From Cercospora beticola (taxonomy: Eukaryota > Ascomycota > Dothideomycetes > Mycosphaerellales > Mycosphaerellaceae), in assembly GCF_033473495.1 (NCBI RefSeq), contig NC_088940.1, positions 2,914,001-2,978,000 of the forward strand: 64,000 nt of DNA, read 5' to 3'. The position numbers and the translations under genes were made by a program. Positions within the stretch are counted from its first letter, which is position 1, and each line of letters begins with the position of its first letter. Positions 55,800 through 64,000 of the stretch are shown here, piece after piece. The notes under the pieces are model-generated. The model did not search any database, had not been told where the DNA came from, and was given only the letters and a program-made list of their open reading frames with translations.

Positions 55800-57312
55800 T
55801 CAGGCACTATTAGAGAGCCCTACTATCTTTTGGCCCTGCGCGCCGCTGGCCACTTCCATCATGACACTATCCACCACCTTTCCGACACGTTCGACAATCT
55901 CATCCACCTCATCCTGGCGGACAATGAAAGGCGGCATCAGAAGAAAGTGGTCACCTCTATGTCCGTCCACTGACCCCCCTGCCGAGAAGAGGCACACGTC
56001 GTAGCCGCGTGACAGGCCCCTCAACCTCATTCTCTTTGAAATTTGCAAGGCCGGATCGAACGGCTCCTTCGTTGAAGCATCTTTCACGATCTCAACGCAC
56101 CAAAAGAACCCACGGCCACGCACATCGCCAATATACTGGTTGTCATGGAATCGATCCCTCAGTCGCTGACCGAAATAATCACCAAGGACAGCCACATTTT
56201 GCACCAAATTCTCAGCGCGTATGATCCTCTGTACCTCAAGTGCCCCAGCGCAGGCTACTGGGTGACATTGGTACGTCTGGCCGTGTTCGAAGTATCCCGA
56301 ACCTTGTTCCAGCCCTGCAACCACTTTGTCGTTAAAGAGGATAGCCGATATCGTTGAGTATCCGGCACCCAAGCCCTTGCCCACTGTCTGGATGTCGGGG
56401 ACAATACCCAACTGCTCCCACGCATGGAAGGTGCCCGACCTTCCCAAACCACACATAATCTCATCAAAGATTATAAGCGCCCCGTGTCTGTCGCATACTT
56501 CCTTCATTGCCTCGAAGTATCCTTGCACCGGAGCCACGCAGCCCAGTGTCTATTGATGATCGGTTAGCAAAATCACGATAAGAGTGTCAGAAAAACACGA
56601 CACTGACCGTGCCTACGATAGGTTCCACGACGAATGCCGCCACTTTGTGTGGACCGACCCGCTGGAATTCCGCCTCCAGCTCCGCCTGCAACCTCAGCAC
56701 ATATTCCTCCTCGCTTTCACCCTGCCGGAGTCCACGAAACGGATTGCATGCCGAGACTCGCGACACATTGTCCATCAGAAGCTCCTGGAATGGAGCCTTG
56801 CGTCCTTTGAAGTCTCCGAGGGACAGAGTTCCCAATGTACAGCCATGCCAGGATCCTTCCCTTGCAATGAAGTGCGAGCGCGGGGATTTCGGACTCATGG
56901 ACAAATGATACGTCCGTGCGAGCTTGACGGCAATTTCCATGGCTTCCGAGCCTGACCGATGTTAGCAGACATCTTGCAATTCACAAAGACCTGTCTTACC
57001 GGACCCGGTCAAGCAAGCTCTTGCCATTTGTCTCTTCGTAGTCGCAACCAATTCGTCTGCGAGGTCGTGTGAAGGGTCATTCTGAAAGTAACCCGGATGG
57101 GCGTACGAGACCTTGTCAAGTTGGGAGATGATCGCATCCTTCACCCTGCGGTCACCATGACCTATCGATGCGACAGCAGCACCGCATGTCGAGTCGATGA
57201 TCTTTTGGCCATTGCTGAGAGTGTAGTAGATGCCCGAAGCTTCTGCAACGAATGGTAGTCCGCTCTGTTGGACACTCTGATAGAACAAGGACGGTTCTTT
57301 GATCGAACCCAT
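55800..57312 (-). CDS. Class III (PLP-dependent) aminotransferase
   Basis: Three minus-strand exons, 57312-57000, 56951-56608 and 56549-55800, with introns of 48 and 58 nt, give 468 residues. The ATG at 57312 (MGSIKEPSLFY) starts a normal class III N-terminus. The PLP fold is complete: CLTGSGSEAMEIAVKLAR (phosphate-binding turn), SWHGCTLGTLSLGD, VVEPIVGTT, LIIFDEIMCGLGRSG with Asp248 contacting the pyridine N, and TVGKGLGAGY with the Schiff-base Lys277. GHGQTYQCHPVACAGAL follows. The family moves amino groups from omega-amino acids, ornithine, GABA or polyamines to 2-oxo acids; the exact substrate is not evident. There is no mitochondrial presequence that I can support. Confidence 0.93.
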
Positions 57313-58677
57313 CGTGAAGGGGTTGTGAAGGCAAATACTGATCGGTATACTCACGTTCGTAGGACCCAGGTGCTGTCTTTAATCAGCTCTTGCGGTGTAG
57401 GTCCTCGTCACCGACCGGCTCAGCTGAGCCGCTTCCGCCTCATCACGACGATAACGACGAAGGTATGCAGTTGAGAGACCCGCATAGGCAGCGTATCGCT
57501 ATCTCCGAGAATACTGCAGCTGTTCAAACCTGTCCTTTCACATGTTCTCTTTCTAGTGCGAAAGCAGATGTTGCAAGGCGGACGGCTCGGGACGGTCGGA
57601 CCGTACCTAAACGGCTGTTTGGAGTGGAATGGAATGGAATGGAACCGCGATGCTTAGATTGGGCATGGTTTCATTGCTGAGCAGAGATCCGCACAGCCAC
57701 TCATGTTGCTCGAACATGTGTATTTCAGACCATCGTTGCTGACTCAAAGATGCGCACGGCCAGCGGATGCTCTCTACAGGCCGTCGCTTAGCAGGGCTTG
57801 TGGGTCCTCAGCATGCGAGCTGCGCTCTATCATGCAATCACCCAATCTCGGGCCTTCCGCGAGGTGCTGAGTCTTGGTGAGTACAACTTGTGGACTGGCA
57901 CATTCTGGCCAGCATGACTCCACGATCATTGAGAGGTCGCCAACTCCTAGTTACATATCGGTGCCACACATCTTTCGCTGTGCTTGCATGCGGGCCACCT
58001 GTCAGATCTGCACGCTGGTGAGTCTAAGACCACTGATCGGTATGATGACGCAGAATATCGCAGAGGCGCACTGCCAAGGATTTCGCAAAAGGACTGAAAT
58101 TCCAAAACAGGCGAGTTGCACCAAAAACCACAGATCTTCGGTAGCTCCTCAAGATTGGCGAACGCGAGTAATCAAGCTCAAACATTACCGGATTCCCAGT
58201 CGGTAGAGGCAAATCCAATAATATGAATATTGCCACAATCCGAGCGCGGGGAAGAAGAAAGCGCCCATCAGAACCCGCAAGCGCTCTGTGGTTTCATTGC
58301 TTTTGCGAGCCCCTCGCTGCCGTTTGGAATACCATCGGCGCAGCTCGTTGCCGTCATCTTGTCTGAACCAGACTGGCTACTAGTGTACCATTCAGCGAGT
58401 CATACTTAGTTACGTCGGATGATGTCTTCTGGGATCACTTAAAATGCTTAAGGCGGTAGCACACATGTACGCAGAAACTTAGGTTGTTCACATCTTTTTA
58501 TCTCAATCACCTCGCGTGGTTGCTCGATCGAGCCATCAATCCTCTCGCGAGTGACCTCTTTGTTCTGACGTGCCTTGGTTGCCTCCACCGATCCAACAAG
58601 AGTGCATACAATGGAAACGGTGCTGTTCTGACGAGTCCTCTAAAGCGCTTGGCTCTACTCAGTCGAACGAATGCAGC
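57313..58677. other. Divergent intergenic region
   Basis: About 1.4 kb between the aminotransferase and the plus-strand MFS gene. It contains a short TGGAA microsatellite and both promoters; no gene seen. Confidence 0.4.
57625..57644 (+). repeat. TGGAA microsatellite, four units
   Basis: Four perfect copies of TGGAA in tandem, about 310 bases upstream of the aminotransferase start. Confidence 0.8.
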
Positions 58678-60130
58678 ATGGAAGCGAGCTCAACAGCAAA
58701 TGAGCAGACCGCGCTGCTCGGGGAGGATAGGCTCTGTCGGCATGGAGAAGAGCGGCAGGAATGCGCTGGCGGTGGTGATGAACAGGATGCGAAGGACAAT
58801 CGGCTGATCACAACATGCCGTCTTGCGGCCGCATACTACAGCTTTGTTGTCGTAGGAGCTTGGGACGGATCGTACGGTGTAAGTTGCGCCCAACTGCAAG
58901 CACCAAAGCCAAAGCACTGCTAACATATCCCTTACTGTCAACAGTCCTTAGTTGTATACGTAAGTTGATGGTCAGCGTCGCGACCCAAACAGAACTGACA
59001 CAAATCTCCAGCTCCGAGAGTCTTACTCCCTCTCCTACCTCACCGTATCCTTCGCCCTCCTCGCTCCCGTCGTCGGCTACACCATCTCCGCCTTTCTCAC
59101 CAGCACGATTCATAACCGCCTCGGCTACCGCGGCATCGCACTGATCGCATCAGGATGCCACTGCATTGCAGCCTTCTCCGCCGGGCTAAATCCACCATAC
59201 CCTCTGCTCGTGGTCATCTTCATGCTCGCCGGCTTAGGCAACGGAATTGCCGATGCATCGTGGAACTCCTGGATTGGCAGCATGCCCCGCGGGAATGGAC
59301 TGATGGGGCTTCTACACGGTTTCTATGGAATTGGAGCGGCCTGCTCGCCGGCGTTAGCCGCCGTACTGCTTGAGCGGGCGGGTCTGAATTGGACCATGTT
59401 CTATCGGCTTTTGGGGGTTGTTTCATTACTGGAGCTTTTCGTGGTTTCGATGGCGTTCTGGGGAGCTGGCAGCAAAGCCGCAAAGTCGGAAGCCGCCGAG
59501 CCGCATGCGAGTAGTTCTATTTTCCAGACTTTCGGGTATCCGTCGACATGGATCATCAGCATGTTCGTCTTCCTATACGCTGCGACCGAGATCTCCCTGG
59601 CGGACTGGATATCATCCTACCTCATCGATGTTCGTGGCTTCGGTCGGCCGACTGGTAATAGTCTCACCGCTGGCTACTGGATTGGACTGACACTAGGACG
59701 AGTGGTGGTGGGCTTCCTCGCGTCGAGGATGGACTGGGGGAAAGCCACAGTCACGGGATGCTCCATTTTGTGCTACTTTGCGTGTTTCTTCTTCGTCCTG
59801 GTTTCGGATACTGGTCTTTGCGCACTCGGCATTGCTATGATTGGCTTCTTCCTCGGACCGTTGTTCCCAGAGGCGGTAGTCATGCAAGCTAGGCTTTTGC
59901 CGAAGCAGATACAATTGGCAGCAATCGGGTTTGCTGTTGCTTTTGGCAGTGCAGGCGGGAGTGTGGGTCCTTTTTTGGTGGGCATCGCGGCTGATCAGCA
60001 GGGCATAGTGGTACTGCAATGGTTTGTCCTTGGAATGCTTGGTGGCTGTGTCCTGTGTTGGCTAGCTCTTCCTCGACCTGACGTTAAGGATAGTGCATAC
60101 AAAGAGGCAGACAACAGGACTGATCTATAG
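58678..60130 (+). CDS. MFS transporter, Bsc6-like
   Basis: Three exons: 58678-58878, 58945-58959 (only 15 nt) and 59012-60130, with introns of 66 and 52 nt and phase 0 at each join, give 444 residues. The micro-exon encodes SLVVY and is needed to link GAWDGSYG to LRESYSLSYLTVSFALLAPVVGYTISAF, the normal first-to-second-helix layout of the fungal Bsc6-like MFS group. About twelve helices follow, including ADASWNSWIGSMP and GLLHGFYGIGAACSP in the N-half and LGPLFPEAVVMQARLLP in the C-half. A ~45-residue acidic, Cys-containing N-terminus lies in the cytoplasm. The substrate is unknown; relatives are annotated only as general MFS. Confidence 0.85.
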
Positions 60131-61379
60131 CCATTGTGTCGAGGCCATAGAGTATTTATAATTGGAAGTTCTCTCACTCGCAAATTCTACCAGTTGACAG
60201 CACTGTACGGATGGCTTGCAAAGGTCGTTTTCTTTTCTTTTCTTTTTATGCGCGTGTTGCGCCAACGTTGCGCATTATATGTCATCGAGTTCCTATGACC
60301 TTTCCGCCGCAAAGACCTCGGCGATCCAAAGATAAAGATGACATTTCTTGACCGAGAAGCTTGTAAATATGAATGCTATTAGTAAGCAACACAACAAGCT
60401 TGCACTGTATCGCAAGAGGAGATGGTGTATTATTGACAACAGCAATTCATGAAGCCAACCAGATTCACGATGGGGATCTCGAAACTTAATCTGCATCTGC
60501 AGCTCGCTAACCACCAACTAGCCTTATCAGTCCGCAGGAGTAACCAAGGGCTGCGCTTTCCGGTTCCGTGCAATGCACCTGCATTGCAGCCCGATCGCAC
60601 GCGGGGCACCGGCTCCGACTGCTACACCGTCTACTATGTCTCTCAGCAACCGTCGACATAATCTATTGGCGCGACAGCGGTGTAGAAGAAGGAAGAAGGG
60701 CTCCACGACTGCTTGGGCCGCGTCCCGTGCTCGAGCATGATGGCGCAGGCTCCACCATGGAAGCGATTGCCTGTACCATTGTCCACCAGAGAGTGATGCG
60801 TATCCGCTACCCCGGCATTCGCGACGGCTCACTCTACCTCTCGACTCGCCGCTTGCGCACCTTGAATCTGATCGTCGACAGGGCCGCAGAAGATCAGCGA
60901 ACTGTCGGTTGCATACCGTACCGCCGTGAAAAGTGCATTTACACGAAGCGACTGGCGTGGATGGTAGCATGGCCTATTTTTCGACGCGAGACAAATCAGG
61001 GCATCCCAAATGGCCTAGTGCTCCAGTCACGAAACTGTGTAGCATTCGGAACGCTGCCCATTGGTAACAGCAATGAAGCACGAAGCAGCAATCGATGCTG
61101 CTTTCCTTGCCCCACCTCGTTGCGATTCTTCTGGAACATGCGATGGACTTTGCCCGCATCATCGCAGGTTCCAGTGAGAGCCCCATCGCCAATTTCTTCC
61201 CTCAGTGATCCAATCAAATCTTTCTCATTCTGCAATAGTCACTATAACTCGAATTCGAAGGTTCTTGCCACTGCTTCTCCACAGTGAAAGAGTATTTCCG
61301 AAATACTTCACCAATCTCGGGTAAGTTGTCATTCCAGGGACCAGCAGGTCCCAGTTTTCCCTCACACGTTTCCAAAAAG
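60131..61379. other. Intergenic, convergent 3' ends
   Basis: About 1.25 kb between the convergent MFS and ankyrin genes. A T-rich run (60226-60248) follows the MFS gene. No gene recognised. Confidence 0.4.
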
Positions 61380-64000
61380 TCAGCCGGCATTTGCGAAAGT
61401 TGTCTGTCTAAGTACCCAGCTATCTCGACACGAAGCTCTGGTTCTGATGTTGTGATTCCGTTCGCTATGTTCTGCCTCGCATATTGCTGAACAATCCAAC
61501 GGAAGGCGTAACAGAATGGTTTTGGAAAGCGCCTCAGGGTGATGGAAAAGACACTTCAGAGGTGTGGCGGTCGGAGCTTTGAGCGCATGGATCAGCATTG
61601 GCATGGGTGTACGTCCTACTTTTCTTTCAAAATGAAGAAAGTCGAGTTTGAAGAGCCATCCCAGAACATCCTCGGGGAGAGCCAGTAATTTGCTTAAGAA
61701 TGCTTGCGTATCTAACACGCTCCAGATCATCCTATGGCACGGCGACCTTATATAGTCCTCGTCCTCAGGCCATATGAAATCAGCCTCACGGCTTCTGGCT
61801 TCTTTATATGCCAATAGGAACGGTGTATTCCCATCTTTGGTGTCGTTCGGTCTCTTCGCGAATGGATCGGCGCCAAATCCCAAAGTAAACTGGCAGTATC
61901 CTCGTCATTATGTATTGCAGCAAGTCCAAGTGGAGTCCGGCCCACCGCATCAAACACGTCAACAGTGTTGAGGATGGTGCGGTAAGACTTAGCCAAGAAT
62001 TCGATGATATTGTCAGCCTTCCGAGTTGCAATAGCGTCATGCAGCAGGGGCCACTGGCACAGTGGCGTCCGAATAGTCTCTGGGTTCGGATTGAATGTGA
62101 GCAAGGCATTTAGCGCAGTCTCATCACGCAGCTGCGTTGCTTTTGCCAGCGCTTTAGCATATGAAGGAGTCAACTTGGCGTCGCGAAGTTGTTTGACCAA
62201 ATATTTCACCACTTCCTCATGCTGTGCCTCAACAGCTACCGCTAGTACTGGCTCCCGGCGCTCATCAGCGAGCTTGAGTGCAGTCCTGATGCCATCGGTC
62301 GGTGATTTCTTCTTCCAGGCCTCGATGAGCAGCTCGATCGTTTGCAGCCGTCCGTACCGCGTCGCAAACCAGATCGCATCTCTGTCGTTGTCCAGCTCAC
62401 TCAAACTGAGATTTTTGGTGTCAGTGAAGAATCTCAGTGTCTTTTTGCTGCCGCTCTCAACTGCAAATAGCAATGCCGGTCTCGTCTGTGGTACAGACGG
62501 GCTGGCCTTGTAATTTGCCGACATGAGCTCTCGAACGAGGTCGACATGATCTCGTTGGACGGCGTAAAGCAAGGCAGTCATACGGCCGTTGGGGTCCACA
62601 TAATTTATCTTCGCATCATGCTTCAATGCGCGACGGATCTTCTTCAAGTCTCCAGCCTTTGATGCACGGATGAGATCGTCGCCAGTGCCAGTGATGCTCG
62701 GATTCCAGTCTTTGTGGTAGCGAGGGAAATTAAGCGCACGTGTCTCTCGGCCCTTCCACAACTTGCGGCCTACCTGCCATGTCAACACGTAGAACCAGTG
62801 TATTGCACCTGCAATGGCAAGTACGAGAGCTGCGCTCTGGCCCCAGTCAGTGATGCTGGCGTCTGGTGGAAGCCGAGCCACAATCACCTCCAGACTGGAT
62901 ATCGCGACTATTGTAGAGTTCAGCCAGTCGACCCATTTCGAAAAGACCGTGCCCGGTAAGGAAGCATAAGGATATTTAGATATCTCGCCTTTGTCATCAT
63001 CGGTATCCTGGTCGGCCGGGGCTGGCTCTGACCAATCTTCCTCGATGCTATCGAAGCTGAAAGTGTGACACCAGTCGAGCCAAATGCCATGCAAGAGGAT
63101 CAGGCCACGTATAGCGATATGCATCCACACTGGTTCGGATGGGCCTGTGCAGGAATCGATTCGGCTCCACCAGACGAGGTGAGTACAGTCTAGACCCTTG
63201 TAGTTGTGCCGTATGCGGGCGAGCATGGCTATGATGTTCCCGTAGGCAACCAACTGGTTGAGTGTGGAGGCGAAGATGAATTTCCGCGCCGCGAGAGTAT
63301 CTTTTGCGGAAGTCGTCATGTGCAATGTGGCGGCCGCAAGATCAAGGCTTATATATACAAGCACCACCTCGGGAAAGGTAAGCTGCTTGTACCCTGGAGT
63401 TGCGGCTTTGACTGAATTGAAGTTGATATAGAAGAGTGCTGGACAGCAGGTCAATAGTCCGCCATCTTGCATCTGCGTAAGTTGGCTCCACGGTGAAGAC
63501 TCAGTTATCAGCAATGCGCTTCCAATTTCCTTGGCGGCACTGTCTTCCATGTGGAACAAGCCAGCTACAAGTGTCAAGAAGGCCAAGCCGAACGGTATAT
63601 AGAATCCAATCCGAATTCCAAGGCCCCCTATGTCAGGGTTGACGTCGGTGAGAAGGCGAATATCTGAGCCGATGGTCCTGTTGACATTCCAGTCCGATAC
63701 GAGTGTGGTCAGAGGTAGAGCATGTCCTGGCGCTACATTCGTGAGTAGCTGTAGCAAGGCCGGGATGATGCTAAAGGCCCACAGCCAGCCTGGAAGGCAA
63801 ATGATCCACGCAAATAGGGGCAGTTTGGAGTTTCGCACAATTTGACTTGCGATTCGTTCTTCTTGTGCACTGTCGATGTGAACGAGCTGGCCTTGCTTGG
63901 TGGGAGCTTCGGCCCCATCGTTCCCCGCACCACTTGATTGATCGACCTGTGCTGCTTCCGTCGAGCCTATGACTTCATTTTCGTCTTGGGTAGGATGTGA
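61380..64000 (-). CDS. Membrane/ankyrin protein, 5' end beyond window, one-base frameshift
   Basis: The minus-strand frame is open from the right edge of the window (no ATG is needed inside it) to 61748. Near the edge there is an acidic soluble stretch, then hydrophobic helices (LFAWIICLPGWLWAFSIIPALLQLL, IGFYIPFGLAFLTLVAGLF, SAALVLAIAGAIHWFYVLTW). A C-terminal ankyrin-like region starts at about 62.7 kb (TALLYAVQRDHVDLVRELM, EPVLAVAVEAQHEEVVKYLV, RTPLGLAAIHNDEDTASLL). There the frame breaks: LGFGADPFAKRP...NTPFLLAYKEA, the natural continuation, lies one frame over and runs to a stop at 61380. Adding one base in the run at 61882-61884 (AAA on the plus strand) would restore it. Function unknown; probably a membrane-anchored scaffold. 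Confidence 0.7.

Overview
The window reads as nuclear DNA of a filamentous ascomycete fungus, most likely a Dothideomycete. The evidence is frequent 48-85 nt spliceosomal introns (GTAAGT-type donors, CTRAY branch points, YAG acceptors), a HET-domain protein, DUF3433 and ankyrin proteins with a fungal N-terminal domain, GH3 and cutinase-type secreted enzymes, and an AT-rich block with the signature of repeat-induced point mutation (RIP). Class and genus are inference only. Gene models below were joined by hand: splice sites were chosen by consensus, reading phase and protein continuity.

Layout. 0-5 kb: the end of an unknown gene, a secreted cutinase-family esterase with a Kex2-type propeptide, and a four-exon ankyrin protein. 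5-10.5 kb: a type-B carboxylesterase and a five-exon sugar-transporter-fold permease, one intron of which appears to be GC-AG. 10.5-15.1 kb: an orphan, repeat-built locus with degenerate ~90 bp repeats, a 507 bp tandem duplication inside a Cys-rich orphan gene, a 214 bp tail duplication, and two arrays with 87/88 and 91 bp periods. 17.2-21.6 kb: a secreted GH3 beta-glucosidase and a probable dsRNA-binding-like protein. 21.6-25.8 kb: no recognisable gene. 25.8-33.4 kb: HET protein, WrbA-type flavoprotein, a frameshifted short-chain dehydrogenase (SDR) and a small membrane protein.

34-46.6 kb is the most interesting part: a compact catabolic cluster. A flavin aromatic hydroxylase, an extradiol ring-cleavage dioxygenase with all six active-site residues present, an SDR and a fumarylacetoacetate-hydrolase-family enzyme sit side by side. 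Their promoters share the 8-mer TGTGGGAC (or GTCCCACA), once as a 20 bp palindrome. The same 8-mer lies about 40 bp upstream of a C2H2 zinc-finger/fungal transcription-factor gene. That gene is separated from the enzymes by a 3.65 kb, heavily RIP-mutated element bounded by perfect 20 bp terminal inverted repeats, and it carries an in-frame TGA between its DNA-binding and middle domains. The simplest reading is a fungal meta-cleavage-type aromatic degradation cluster with its own regulator and operator motif, later invaded by a transposon.

46.6-64 kb: a DUF3433 membrane protein, a cyanovirin-N-homology (CVNH) protein with an unusual glycine-rich C-terminus, decayed membrane-protein copies, a class III aminotransferase, an MFS transporter with a 15 nt micro-exon, and a membrane/ankyrin protein that runs off the right edge and carries a one-base frameshift.
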